Source: Paractinoplanes atraurantiacus
Lineage (GTDB): Bacteria > Actinomycetota > Actinomycetes > Mycobacteriales > Micromonosporaceae
DNA: 64,000 bases
Direction of reading: 5' to 3'
NCBI RefSeq assembly: GCF_900215205.1
Contig: NZ_OBDY01000023.1
Span: 62,001 to 126,000 of the forward strand
Shown: positions 53,162 to 62,008 of the stretch, one piece after another
Layout: every line of letters starts with the position of its first letter
How positions within the stretch are numbered: the stretch's first letter is position 1
Notes under the pieces: model-generated
What the model saw: only the letters and a program-made list of their open reading frames with translations
Told to the model about the DNA's origin: nothing
Databases searched by the model: none
Position numbers and translations under genes: made by a program

Positions 53162-54259
53162 ATGCCCAGGAAACGGCTTTTGTCGATCGTGGCGGCGGTT
53201 GGTGTTGCGCTTGCCGGTGCTGCTGCCGCGGTTATCCCCATGACGGCGTCCAATGCGGCTGAGGCCTGCGTGGCGGCGTACAGCAGCTCGGCGGTTTATA
53301 CCGGTAATCAGCGGGCCTCCTACAACGGGCACAACTGGACCGCCAAGTGGTGGACCCAGGGCGAAGCTCCCAGCACTGGTGGCTCCGGTGTGTGGGCCGA
53401 CAATGGCGCCTGCGGCGGCGGTACGACGCCGCCTCCCACCGGCGGCGGCAGCTGTAACTACCCGAACTGGGTTGCCGGGCAGTACTACGCGGCCGGCGCG
53501 ATCGTGAAGTACACCAACGGGCAGTACTACAAGGCCTCGCACGAGAACCCGGGCTACGATCCGGTCATCAGCACCTGGTACTGGTCGCCGTTCAGTTGCT
53601 CGGGGGGTGGCACCACGACTCCGCCACCGTCGAATAGCGGGTCCTTCCCGGTCAGCGAAGCCCAGTTCAATCAGATGTTCCCGAACCGGATCGCGTTCTA
53701 CTCGTACTCGGGCCTGGTCGACGCTATTAAGAAGTTCCCGGCCTTCACCACCACCGGGAGTGACACGGTCAAGAAGCAGGAGGCCGCGGCCTTCCTCGCC
53801 AACGTCAACCACGAGTCCGGCGGCCTCGTCTACGTCGAGGAGATCAACCAGGCGAACTGGCCGCTCTACTGCGACCGCAGCCAGTCGTACGGCTGCCCCG
53901 CCGGTCAAAGCGCCTACCACGGCCGCGGCCCCATTCAGCTGAGCTGGAACTTCAACTACAAGGCGGCCGGCGACGCCCTCGGTATCGACCTGCTGAACAA
54001 CCCCGACCGGGTCAAGAACGAGTCGTCCGTCGCCTACCAGACCGCCATTTGGTACTGGATGACGCAGCGCGGCCCCGGCACCATGACCCCGCACGACGCC
54101 ATGGTGAATGGTCGCGGCTTCGGCGAGACCATCCGTTCCATCAACGGTTCTCTGGAGTGCAACGGCGGCAACCCGGCCCAGGTCCAGAGCCGCGTCGACG
54201 CCTACAACCGCTTCACCGCCATCCTCGGCGTCACGCCGGGCGGCAGCCTCTACTGCTGA
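53162..54259 (+). CDS. Secreted GH19 chitinase with two chitin-binding modules
   Basis: The 365-residue exported enzyme has a signal peptide (1-33), a CBM5/12-type module ('YNGHNWTAKWWTQGEAP', about 36-85), a second one ('GQYYAAGAIVKYTNGQYYKA', about 98-150), Gly/Thr/Pro linkers, and a GH19 domain (about 160-365). The GH19 domain has 'NVNHESGG' carrying the catalytic Glu and 'YHGRGPIQLSWNFNY'. It endo-hydrolyses chitin outside the cell. CAAAC-TTTGAG-GTTTG at 53046-53061 upstream could be a regulatory site. Confidence 0.95.
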   Translation: MPRKRLLSIVAAVGVALAGAAAAVIPMTASNAAEACVAAYSSSAVYTGNQRASYNGHNWTAKWWTQGEAPSTGGSGVWADNGACGGGTTPPPTGGGSCNYPNWVAGQYYAAGAIVKYTNGQYYKASHENPGYDPVISTWYWSPFSCSGGGTTTPPPSNSGSFPVSEAQFNQMFPNRIAFYSYSGLVDAIKKFPAFTTTGSDTVKKQEAAAFLANVNHESGGLVYVEEINQANWPLYCDRSQSYGCPAGQSAYHGRGPIQLSWNFNYKAAGDALGIDLLNNPDRVKNESSVAYQTAIWYWMTQRGPGTMTPHDAMVNGRGFGETIRSINGSLECNGGNPAQVQSRVDAYNRFTAILGVTPGGSLYC

Positions 54260-54273
54260 TCTGGGGGACGATG

Positions 54274-54302
54274 AGGGGCCCGGCCGTCACGGCCGGGCCC
54301 TT
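54274..54302 (+). terminator. Strong terminator after the chitinase gene
   Basis: Perfect GGGCCCGGCCG/CGGCCGGGCCC stem with a TCA loop, extended by A-T and G-U pairs, ends at TT. Its right edge meets the stop codon of the opposing Mrr-like gene, so it may serve both strands. Confidence 0.85.
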
Positions 54303-55863
54303 CATCCGAGGTGGCCCGAAATGCCGTGGCGGGCCAAAAGGTCGGCCAGTTCAGCACCGCTGATCAGCGTGAGGGGTTTGCCGCCGGCGAACTCGTATGA
54401 GCCTGGTCCGAATCCGGAGGTCGTCACCAGAATGCCTTTGGTCGCCCCACGATGTTGCACGGTGCCATAAAGGTCGCGCACGACGCTGGGCGTAATGGTC
54501 GCGCGGTATCGCTTCACCTGGATCACGATGAGCCCGCCGGTTATGGGGTCGGGGTCCTGCGCCTCGACGTCCACTCCGCCGTCGCCGCTGCGAGCAGTGG
54601 TCACCACTTGCAGTCCACGCGCGCGGAAAAGGTCGGCTACCAAGTCTTCGAAGCGCTCCGGGTCCATCTGGTACAGGTCGTGGCCGGCCCGGTCGTCGTC
54701 GAGTGGTGCGGCCGAATGGTGCACTCGGCGCGCGGGCCGGACCGCTTCGAGCCGCTCAGGTCGCGCGGACACCTGGGCGCGAAGCTGGCGCAGACATGCG
54801 GCGGCGTCGACCTCGGTCAGATGGACGCCGGTGAGGTCTTCCCGGCGAATCATGGCGCTTACCAAATAGTGGTCGGCGTCTTGTCCGGTTGCGGGGTCGC
54901 GGGCCACGACGTAGCCGTTGACGACAACGAAGCCAGGTTTCCGAAGTGGTCGGCGCGGAACAGGTCGGCGACCACTCGCAAAGTGCTCTGGCACAACGCA
55001 TCGCGGTAGAGAGCGGCTCGCGGGCCGGCGGCCATCGCGATGCGCTTGTATTCGTCGCTGCTTTTGACGTACCGGACACGGGTGGCGTCCGGAACCGTCT
55101 CGAAGCTGGGTAGTTGCCAGTCGACGATGAGCTGGCGAGCGGTGCGATCCCATTCGGTGCGTGCGGCCCGCGGGAACTGAAGCGGCCATCCCGCGCTCAC
55201 ATAGAGAACCGCGGTGAAGTAGCCCCCAACGGCGTCGGGATCGCCGGCCTGTAGTCGCGGAGGCAGGCCATCAGCCCAGGCGTTTCGCTCGGCGACTTGT
55301 CGCTGTTGGTCATGGAGCCATGCCTGGTGTTGACGGTGCAGTTCGTCCAGTCGCCGGCAACGGTCGGCCTCGGCGGCTTGCGCCGCGTGCCAGTCGTGCT
55401 CGAAATGGCTGCGCGCGCGGGCGACATGGTCCGCGTGTTCTCGCCGGGCCGTGGGATTGAGCGATTGCAGCGCGGGCAGCGGCGGGACCTGATAGCGAGC
55501 TGGATCAGGCATGGGTACGGGATGCGCCAGCGGCCCGGGATTGAAGGAAACCACCGGCGCTGCGGCTTTCAAATGGGCGGGCTGAAGCGGCGGCAGAGCA
55601 GCGCCGTCGACGAGAATCCGGCTGAGCGAGGCGATTTGCCGTTCAAGCTCGGCCGTCTGCTGGGCGGCCTCGCTCTCTCGTGCGGTCTGGTAGGCCGCCA
55701 TCGCGGCCTTGTGCCCCTGAGCGGCGGCGCGTTGTGCGGCACGGTGCGCCTTCTGCTGTTCCTGCAAAGCCGCCGCCTGCGCACGTTGCTGGGCCTGCTG
55801 TTCGCGTTGACGTCGCCGCTGAGCCTGCACCAACAGGTCCAGGACTCCCGGGTTGCGCTTCAT
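54302..55863 (-). pseudogene. Mrr-like restriction endonuclease, split by a frameshift
   Basis: ATG 55863 begins a frame with a long Gln/Ala/Arg coiled coil (about 1-110) and a conserved middle domain, which runs to 'VADLFRADHFG'. At 54936-54942 the reading frame must shift by -1 to continue as 'KPGFVVVNGYVVARD'. The shifted frame contains the PD-(D/E)xK nuclease core 'GDGGVDV...VIQVKRY' and 'KGILVTTSGFGPGS', typical of Mrr-type enzymes acting on foreign or modified DNA. The join would give about 520 residues. It is either an inactivated gene or a base-calling error. Confidence 0.75.
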
Positions 55864-55974
55864 CGATGGCCTTCCCGGATGCTGAGGAACGAGCTCCAAG
55901 ATCGGCTGGAACCGTATCGCATCTTTGTCTTTCGGCAGTGCCGGGCGGCCGCCGCAGCCCGTAGCGTCGCCTCG

Positions 55975-57342
55975 GTGAAGCGCGCAACGATCCAGGTAGC
56001 GGCGGTCGTCATCTTTGCTGGTCTGAGCATGGTGAGCTGGTGCTGGTTGCTGCCGACCGTGGTCACCGCGTTCCTGGTTGGACGGCGCCCGGGGCGTACG
56101 GGCCCAGCGGTTTTCACGTTGGTCGCAGTGCTTTCGGCCGGTGTAGTGGTGTTCTCGGTCGTGCCCGGCTGGCTGTCGCTGGCGAGCCGGTTCCTGATCG
56201 TGATCGTGGCCGGCGCGATGACGCCGTGGTTCGCGGGACGGTTCTGGCGGCAGTATCAGGATCTCGCCCCGGCCGGCTGGGAGCGGGCCGAGCAGGCGCA
56301 GCGGGAGCACCAGCTGATCGCCGAGCAGGCGCGGCTGCGTGAACGCGCACGGATCGCCCAGGACATGCATGACCTGCTCGGTCACGATCTCAGCTTGATC
56401 GCCCTGTCCGCCGGCGCGCTCAAACTCGCGCCCGGCCTTGACGGGCAGCATCGCGAGGGGGCCGCGAACATCAGAGCCCGGGCCGCCGCCGCGGTGGAGC
56501 GCCTCGGCGAGGTGATCGGCGTTCTGCGCGAGCAGACCGACAGCGCCCCTACCGACGTACACGGCCCTGATCTTGCGACGCTGACCGCCGCGGCGTCCGC
56601 GTCGGGGCTGGCCGTGGATCTGCGTGTCGATGGCGAGGCCGACGATCTGCCGCCGATGGCCGAGCGGGCCTTGCATCGGGTCGCGCAGGAGGCGCTGACC
56701 AATGTGGCCAAGCATGCGCCCGGAGCGGCGGCGATCATCTCGGTAACGCATGCGACGGCCGAGACGACGATCGTGGTGGAGAACAGCCCGGTCGCCCGGC
56801 AGCCCCGGCCATGCGGCGGCGGGCACGGCCTGGTCGGCCTCGCCGAACGGGTGTGGCTGGTCGGAGGCACTTTCGAGTACGGGCCGCGCAACGAAGGTTT
56901 CGCCGTCACCGCGCGGATCCCGCACACCCCCGTACCACCGCCGGCGACACCTTGGATCGACCGGGAGCTCCCGCAGGAACATCGCCGCGCCCGGCGCCGG
57001 GTGAGCCGGTCCCTGGCCATCGCAGTGATGGTGCCGCTGGTCACCGGCGCCGTGCTGAGCGGCGCCCTGGCCGGCTGGGAGACGCTGTCCGCGTCGCGGG
57101 CGGTCCTGGATCCGGGCGACTACGCCCGCCTGAGCGTCGGGCAGGATCGTTCCGAGGTGGAGTCTCTGCTGCCGTCCCGGCAGACCCGCCACCGACCGCT
57201 GACCGCCGAGCCGACCGAAGACGGGTTGAGGTGCGAGTACTACGCGATGACGGCCGACCGCTTCGACGACCGCTCCGGGGACGCCTACCGGCTCTGCTTC
57301 CGCGACGGCGTGCTGGTGTCCAGGGACACGGTCACCCCGTGA
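55975..57342 (+). CDS. NarL-type sensor histidine kinase with extra C-terminal membrane helix
   Basis: GTG 55975 gives a 455-residue kinase. It has about four N-terminal transmembrane helices (about 5-85), a HisKA_3 dimerisation domain with the phospho-His in 'IAQDMHDLLGHDLSL', and an HATPase ('RVAQEALTNVAKHAPGA', 'GGGHGLVGLAERV'). Unusually, a transmembrane helix ('SLAIAVMVPLVTGAVLSGAL') and an exported domain of about 80 residues ('VLDPGDYARLSVGQDR...') follow the catalytic domain. The response regulator starts 7 bp downstream. Confidence 0.88.
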   Translation: MKRATIQVAAVVIFAGLSMVSWCWLLPTVVTAFLVGRRPGRTGPAVFTLVAVLSAGVVVFSVVPGWLSLASRFLIVIVAGAMTPWFAGRFWRQYQDLAPAGWERAEQAQREHQLIAEQARLRERARIAQDMHDLLGHDLSLIALSAGALKLAPGLDGQHREGAANIRARAAAAVERLGEVIGVLREQTDSAPTDVHGPDLATLTAAASASGLAVDLRVDGEADDLPPMAERALHRVAQEALTNVAKHAPGAAAIISVTHATAETTIVVENSPVARQPRPCGGGHGLVGLAERVWLVGGTFEYGPRNEGFAVTARIPHTPVPPPATPWIDRELPQEHRRARRRVSRSLAIAVMVPLVTGAVLSGALAGWETLSASRAVLDPGDYARLSVGQDRSEVESLLPSRQTRHRPLTAEPTEDGLRCEYYAMTADRFDDRSGDAYRLCFRDGVLVSRDTVTP

Positions 57343-57349
57343 GCCGCCG

Positions 57350-58015
57350 ATGATCCGCGTACTGATCGCCGACGACGAGCCGATGATCCGCGCCGGCCTC
57401 CGCGCGATTCTGACCACCGCCGCCGACATCGACGTCGTCGGGGAGGCCGGCGACGGACACCAGGCCGTCGAGCTGGCACGACGGCACCGGCCCGAGGTGG
57501 CCGTCCTCGACATCCGGATGCCCGGTATGAACGGCATCGACGCGTTGGCGGAGCTCCGCCGCACGGTGCCGGCCACCCGGGTGATCATCCTGACGACGTT
57601 CGGCGAGGACGACTACATCCTGCGGGCGCTCGGCGGCGGAGCCGCCGGCTTCCTGATCAAATCCGGCGAGCCGGAAGAGCTGATTATTGGTGTACGGGCA
57701 GTGGCCGACGGCGCCGCCTACCTGTCACCGAGAGTCGCCGCCCGCGTCGTAGCGCACCTCGCCGCGACGGGCGCGGACACCCTGGCCACCCGGCGTTCCA
57801 CCGCCCGCGATCTGGTCGACTCCCTCAGCCCTCGGGAACGCGAGGTGCTGGCCTTCCTCGGCAGCGGCCTGTCCAACGCTCAGATAGCCCGGCGCCTGCA
57901 CGTGGTCGAAGGAACGGTCAAAGCCCACGTCAGCTCCATCCTGGCCCGGCTCGGTGTGGACAACCGGGCCGCGGCCGCGGTGGTCGCCCACGAAGCGGGC
58001 CTTGCGCAACAGTGA
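57350..58015 (+). CDS. NarL/LuxR-family response regulator
   Basis: The 221-residue protein has a receiver domain with 'IADDEP', phospho-acceptor Asp in 'VAVLDIRMPGMNG', 'LTTF' and Lys in 'FLIKSG'. It ends in a LuxR HTH ('LSPREREVLAFLGSGLSNAQIARRLHV'). It is partner of the kinase directly upstream. The last 291 bp overlap the antisense PAP2 open frame. Confidence 0.95.
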   Translation: MIRVLIADDEPMIRAGLRAILTTAADIDVVGEAGDGHQAVELARRHRPEVAVLDIRMPGMNGIDALAELRRTVPATRVIILTTFGEDDYILRALGGGAAGFLIKSGEPEELIIGVRAVADGAAYLSPRVAARVVAHLAATGADTLATRRSTARDLVDSLSPREREVLAFLGSGLSNAQIARRLHVVEGTVKAHVSSILARLGVDNRAAAAVVAHEAGLAQQ

Positions 58016-58648
58016 CGACATAGGCCCGAGCAGAGTTGCCGCCACCACGGTGCCCCCGAGCAAGGCACCGGCCAGAACGTCGTGCGGATAGTGAACCCCT
58101 ACCAGCACCCGCAGCAGCGCGGCCACTCCAGCCAGGGGCAACGCGAGCACGGCAAGGCGCGGTCGCAGCATCGCCACCCCCACGGCCAGCCCCGCGGCGA
58201 GGGTGGCGTGGTTGCTCGGAAACGACCAGTCCCCGCCCGCCGGGCATTCGGCGATGACCTCGATTCCCGTAAGCAATGCGCGGCACGGCCGTTCCTCATC
58301 AACCACAAGCTTGACCGCTTCGCTGATGCCGTACGCCACGACGGTGCCCAGACCGGTCAACACGACCCCGGCAACCATTCGTACGTCCCGGCGGCGCATC
58401 GCCATCCACCACATCCCGGCCAGCAGCACACCGAGAAGCACCAGAGTGCCATCGGTAGCCACCTCGAGCACCGGCCCAACCCACGACGGCGCGCCCGCCA
58501 ACGCTCCGGCAACCGCTCGATACACAGCCACCGAAACGCCGTCAGTAACGTGCACCGGCCCGGCTTGGCCCACCCCGCCCGGAGAAAGCAAGGCCACCGA
58601 TCCCAGGCCGCCAACCGCAACCAACAACCCCAGAGTTCCTCGTTTCAT
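57725..58648 (-). CDS. PAP2-family membrane phosphatase
   Basis: ATG 58648 gives about six transmembrane helices and the three PAP2 motifs: 'KLVVDEERP' (KxxxxxxRP), 'FPSNHATLA' (PSxH type with catalytic His), and 'RVLVGVHYPHDVLAG' (xxGxHYxxD). It would dephosphorylate lipid phosphates such as undecaprenyl pyrophosphate. The frame has no stop at the natural domain end (about residue 210) and runs about 95 codons further, antisense to the response regulator. An in-frame start at 58699 would add 17 residues. Confidence 0.85.
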   Translation of the reverse strand: MKRGTLGLLVAVGGLGSVALLSPGGVGQAGPVHVTDGVSVAVYRAVAGALAGAPSWVGPVLEVATDGTLVLLGVLLAGMWWMAMRRRDVRMVAGVVLTGLGTVVAYGISEAVKLVVDEERPCRALLTGIEVIAECPAGGDWSFPSNHATLAAGLAVGVAMLRPRLAVLALPLAGVAALLRVLVGVHYPHDVLAGALLGGTVVAATLLGPMSSLLRKARFVGDHRGRGPVVHTEPGQDGADVGFDRSFDHVQAPGYLSVGQAAAEEGQHLAFPRAEGVDQIAGGGTPGGQGVRARRGEVRYDAGGDSR

Positions 58649-58732
58649 GGAGACCGACCGTAGAAACAAGAACAGCCGAAAACCCGCCCCGAACGGCAAT
58701 CCCCACCCCCGACGATCGTCAGGGTTGACTCC

Positions 58733-59185
58733 TCAGTGCTGGGCCCAGTCGGGCGGCGAAACAACGGGCAGATCTGGCTCACCGGCAATGGGTTCGAGCG
58801 CGTAGAGGACGCTGAGCTCGTCGCGATCCGGATCGGTCTGCACGCGTCCATAGCTGCCGTCCGCGGCTACGAGATACCAGTAGTCCGGCGCAACGCTGCC
58901 GTCATCGAGCAGGGCCCAGCTCCGGGCGACACGGCAGATCGCCTGAGCGAGTTCCAGCTCGCTGGCCTTGGTGAGTTCCCGCAGCTTGTCACCCGCACTG
59001 AGCTCGTGCCCGAACCGGCCCTCGGCCGGGGTGATCAGCACGATCGGATCGGGGCCGGGATAGTCGTTGAGCAGCTCGTACGGACCCACGTAGATCAGCT
59101 CCAGCGGCACGTTGTAAACGGCGTGCAACGCCTGACGGAGGTCTTCCGCCGGCGTCTCGCTGTCGAAGTAGATTCCGTAGGTCAT
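58733..59185 (-). CDS. Hypothetical protein, possible immunity-like partner
   Basis: ATG 59185 overlaps the stop of the upstream gene by 4 bp. The 150-residue acidic soluble protein ('MTYGIYFDSETPAEDLRQAL', 'VARSWALLDDGSVAPDYWYL', 'TDPDRDELSVLYALEP') matches no family I know. Small size, acidity and coupling to a proline/glycine-rich toxin-like gene make an immunity role conceivable, but this is inference. Confidence 0.65.
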   Translation of the reverse strand: MTYGIYFDSETPAEDLRQALHAVYNVPLELIYVGPYELLNDYPGPDPIVLITPAEGRFGHELSAGDKLRELTKASELELAQAICRVARSWALLDDGSVAPDYWYLVAADGSYGRVQTDPDRDELSVLYALEPIAGEPDLPVVSPPDWAQH

Positions 59186-59811
59186 GCCTCGCCCCTGTAA
59201 CTCTTGTGGTGCTTGAAGACGTCGAGTGCCGGCTGCCAATCGGCCTCGCTGATGCTCGGATCACGGCGCAACGCCTCTCGCGCCGCGTCGATGTCGCCGC
59301 CCGATCCGATCAGCTGCTTGAGGACCCTATATTCGGGCCGCGACAGGTTGACGAAACCAGGCCCTGACACGGGGATGACGGTTCCGGTCGACTCGACGAT
59401 GTACCGCCGACCATTCACCTCGTACTGGTTGGCCTGCTCGATCCAAGTGCCGCGGCCGGCGGAGATCTCCGCCAGGTCACCCAATACATCCGTGCCCGGC
59501 AAGACGATCGTGTTCTTGTTCTTCGGCGGGCTCTGGGGCCGGATGCTGTTGACATTGTGCCGGTTATTGGGCGGCTTCAACGGAATTTTCGCCGCCGGAC
59601 CCTTGACCGCACTCGCCCCCGGAGCGCCGGGCCGGCCCGAAGCACCGGGTCGGCCGAAGTTTGCGGCCCGGGCGACCTTCTCTTGGGCGGCGGCGACGCT
59701 GCCTCCATCGTCGGCGCCGCCGGCAGCCGTTCGCCGCCGGGGTGGATCCCCGCCGCCACCACTGCCGCCTCCGGTGGAAGGCTTCGGCTGTGAGGAGTGA
59801 GAACGAGCCAC
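59182..59811 (-). CDS. Gly/Pro-rich protein with a conserved-looking C-terminal domain, possible toxin-like effector
   Basis: The 209-residue product (GTG start) has a low-complexity N-terminus (about 1-95, Gly/Pro/Arg-rich). A compact domain follows ('IVLPGTDVLGDLAEISAGRG', 'VNGRRYIVESTGTVIPVSGP', 'SISEADWQPALDVFKHHK'). The build resembles the C-terminal end of a polymorphic toxin or secreted effector, but I recognise no catalytic motif. No clear ribosome-binding site supports the GTG, so the start could lie elsewhere. Confidence 0.6.
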   Translation of the reverse strand: MARSHSSQPKPSTGGGSGGGGDPPRRRTAAGGADDGGSVAAAQEKVARAANFGRPGASGRPGAPGASAVKGPAAKIPLKPPNNRHNVNSIRPQSPPKNKNTIVLPGTDVLGDLAEISAGRGTWIEQANQYEVNGRRYIVESTGTVIPVSGPGFVNLSRPEYRVLKQLIGSGGDIDAAREALRRDPSISEADWQPALDVFKHHKSYRGEA

Positions 59812-59876
59812 GCGCCGATGATATGGATGAATGTCAAAGCGTCGGTCGGCGATCGCTACATGAAGGGGAGTCGGCG

Positions 59877-60179
59877 ATGTCAGCTTCGATCGGCATCTGG
59901 GCTCAGGGTGACGTCAACGGCGATGTGGTGCTCTACCGGTGGGAAGCCGATCGGCAGGCCGGCTTTGTGGCGTTCGAAGTGCGGGCCCAGCGAATCCGGC
60001 CGTCTGATGAGAGCGGGCGCCCGCTGGGAAGCTTGTTGTTCGACGCGGCCGTGGGCGAGCCTTCCGGCTCCGCGGAGGGCGTCGACATTCCGTTGTTCAT
60101 CGAGATTGTCGTCGCCCTCATGCGCATCTACCGCCGGGCGGGATGTGCGCCCGCGACCGCCCACGCGTACTACTTATGA
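59877..60179 (+). CDS. Small hypothetical protein (100 aa)
   Basis: ATG 59877 follows GGGGAG. The protein ('MSASIGIWAQGDVNGDVVLY' ... 'IEIVVALMRIYRRAGCAPAT') is soluble and of unknown family. It is divergent from the Gly/Pro-rich gene and ends 6 bp into the convergent FecE-like gene. It could be a further member of the same small defence-like or secretion-linked set, with no direct evidence. Confidence 0.6.
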   Translation: MSASIGIWAQGDVNGDVVLYRWEADRQAGFVAFEVRAQRIRPSDESGRPLGSLLFDAAVGEPSGSAEGVDIPLFIEIVVALMRIYRRAGCAPATAHAYYL

Positions 60180-60977
60180 CGCGGTTCGGTGGCGGCCGAT
60201 CGGGACGATCATCGGGGTTTCGGAGACCGGGTCGGGGACTACTCGGCAGCGGATGCCGAAGACGTCGGTGACCACCTCCTCGGTGAGGACCTCCGTCGGA
60301 GCGCCAGCCGTCACCACCGCGCCGTCCTTCATGACGACCAAGTGGTCGGCGTAGCGGCACGCCAAGTTCAGCTCGTGCAGGACGATCACGATGGTGGTGC
60401 CCTCGGCCTCGTTCAGGTCGGTCAGCACGTCCAGGACTTCTACCTGGTGGCTCACGTCCAAGTACGTCGTCGGCTCGTCCAACAAGAGCACGCCTGTTCG
60501 CTGGGCCAGGGCCATCGCGATCCACACCCGCTGGCGCTGGCCGCCCGACAGCTCGTCGACCGAGCGGGCCGCCAACTCCAGCGTGCCCGTCGCGGTCAGC
60601 GCCTGCTCCACCGCGTCGTCGTCTGTGCTGCTCCAACGGCGGAACCAGCCCTGGTGCACGTGCCGGCCGCGGCTCACCAGGTCGGTCACCGTGATGCCGT
60701 CGGGGGCGATCGGGCCCTGCGGCAGGATGCCCAACCGCAGCGCCACCTCGCGGCTCGGGGTCTCCTGGATCGACTTGCCGTCCAGCAGGACCGTGCCCGA
60801 CGACGGCGGTAGCAAGCGGGCCAGGCCCCGCAGGAACGTGGACTTCCCGCAGGCGTTCGGGCCGATGATGATGGTGACCTTGCCGGTGGGGATGGGCAGG
60901 GTCAGGTCTTGAACGACCGCGCGGTCGCCGTAACCGAGGGACAGTGCCGAAGCTGCAAGTGTGGATGGGGCCTGCAA
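60174..60977 (-). CDS. Siderophore ABC transporter ATP-binding protein (FecE/FepC-like)
   Basis: The 267-residue ATPase has Walker A 'GPNACGKST' (Ala in place of the usual Gly), signature 'LSGGQRQRVWIAMALAQ', Walker B 'VLLLDEPTTYLD' and 'VLHELNLACRYADH', the iron-siderophore importer subtype. TTG 60977 was chosen because GAGGAGG precedes it at about 9 nt; the frame is open far upstream only as shadow of the permease. It is the last gene of a four-gene importer operon transcribed leftward. Confidence 0.93.
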   Translation of the reverse strand: MQAPSTLAASALSLGYGDRAVVQDLTLPIPTGKVTIIIGPNACGKSTFLRGLARLLPPSSGTVLLDGKSIQETPSREVALRLGILPQGPIAPDGITVTDLVSRGRHVHQGWFRRWSSTDDDAVEQALTATGTLELAARSVDELSGGQRQRVWIAMALAQRTGVLLLDEPTTYLDVSHQVEVLDVLTDLNEAEGTTIVIVLHELNLACRYADHLVVMKDGAVVTAGAPTEVLTEEVVTDVFGIRCRVVPDPVSETPMIVPIGRHRTAS

Positions 60978-60982
60978 AGCGG

Positions 60983-62008
60983 TCAGCCTCCTCGGCCGGT
61001 GCGGTTCGATGTGGCCAGCAGCCACAGCAGGTACGGGGCGCCGATGACGCCGGTCACGACGCCGACCGGGTAGACGCGGGAGCCGAGCAGGTGCGACCCG
61101 GCGAAGTCGGCGACCAGGACCAACAAGGCTCCGACCAGTCCGGCCTGCAGCAGCACCGGGCGGCCGCCGCCGACCAGCCGCACCGCGATCGGCCCCGACA
61201 TGAAGGCGACGAAGGCGATCGGGCCGGCCGCCGCGGTTGCCATGCCGGCCAGGCACACGCCGGTAAGCAGCAGGGCGAGGCGGCAAGTCTCGACGCGTAC
61301 GCCGAAAGCACGTGCTAGATCGTCGCCCAGCTGCATTCCGGACAAAGCGCGTCCCAGGATCAGTGTGAGAGGCAGCAAAACGATAAGAGCGACAAACAAC
61401 GGCACAATTTGCGACCACGTACGTCCGTTGACGCTTCCCGTCAGCCAGATCAGCGCCTCGGCCGCCACCTTCACGTCCGACCGGGTGAGGATGAACGACG
61501 TGACGCTGGTCAGCGCCGTCCCCACCCCGATCCCGACCAGGATCAGGCGGTAGGCGCCGACCCCGTTGCGCCACGAAAGCAGGTAGATCGCGATGGCCGT
61601 GACCAGGCCGCCGGTCAGGGCGATGGCCGAGACGGCCACCCCGGAGAAGCCGCCCACCATCACCGCCAGCACCGCCGCCGTGGTCGCTCCCTGCGCCACC
61701 CCGATCACGTCGGGGCTGGCCAGCGGGTTGCGCAGCAGCTGCTGGAAAATCGCCCCGGCCAGGCCGAACGCCAGCCCGGCCAGCGCCGCGACCGACGCTC
61801 GGGGCAGCCGCAGCGAGTGCATGATGTAGTCCACGCCGGCCGGCGTCGGCAGCCCCAGCAGCGACCGCACCACGTCCGGCAGCGAGATCTGGAATTCGCC
61901 GTAGGAGAGGGTGAGCGCGAACATCGCGACCACGGCGACAAAAAGCACCGAAGAGACGCGCCGCGCTCTAGAAGCGGAGCGCCGCCGGGTCGTGGCAACG
62001 ATGCTCAT
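60983..62008 (-). CDS. FecCD-family siderophore importer permease (second subunit)
   Basis: The 341-residue protein has about ten transmembrane helices. FecCD signatures are 'RLPRASVAALAGLAFGLAG', 'QQLLRNPLASPDVIGV', and the coupling-helix region 'LGDDLARAFGVRVE', and 'MATAAAGPIAFVAFMSG' is present. The pattern is that of FepG/FecD partners. ATG 62008 overlaps the upstream permease stop by 4 bp. Confidence 0.93.
   Translation of the reverse strand: MSIVATTRRRSASRARRVSSVLFVAVVAMFALTLSYGEFQISLPDVVRSLLGLPTPAGVDYIMHSLRLPRASVAALAGLAFGLAGAIFQQLLRNPLASPDVIGVAQGATTAAVLAVMVGGFSGVAVSAIALTGGLVTAIAIYLLSWRNGVGAYRLILVGIGVGTALTSVTSFILTRSDVKVAAEALIWLTGSVNGRTWSQIVPLFVALIVLLPLTLILGRALSGMQLGDDLARAFGVRVETCRLALLLTGVCLAGMATAAAGPIAFVAFMSGPIAVRLVGGGRPVLLQAGLVGALLVLVADFAGSHLLGSRVYPVGVVTGVIGAPYLLWLLATSNRTGRGG

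Noticed and set aside
54936-54942. Programmed -1 frameshifting site in the Mrr-like gene
   Set aside because: The sequence does not fit the X-XXY-YYZ slippery pattern and no supporting downstream structure was recognised; mutation or sequencing error is simpler.
59577-59837. Alternative frame over the Gly/Pro-rich gene with a hydrophobic-looking start (MTFIHIIGAWLVL)
   Set aside because: It ends in Arg-rich shadow sequence and lacks the compact C-terminal domain; the 59182-59811 frame is better, though the start of that gene remains uncertain.
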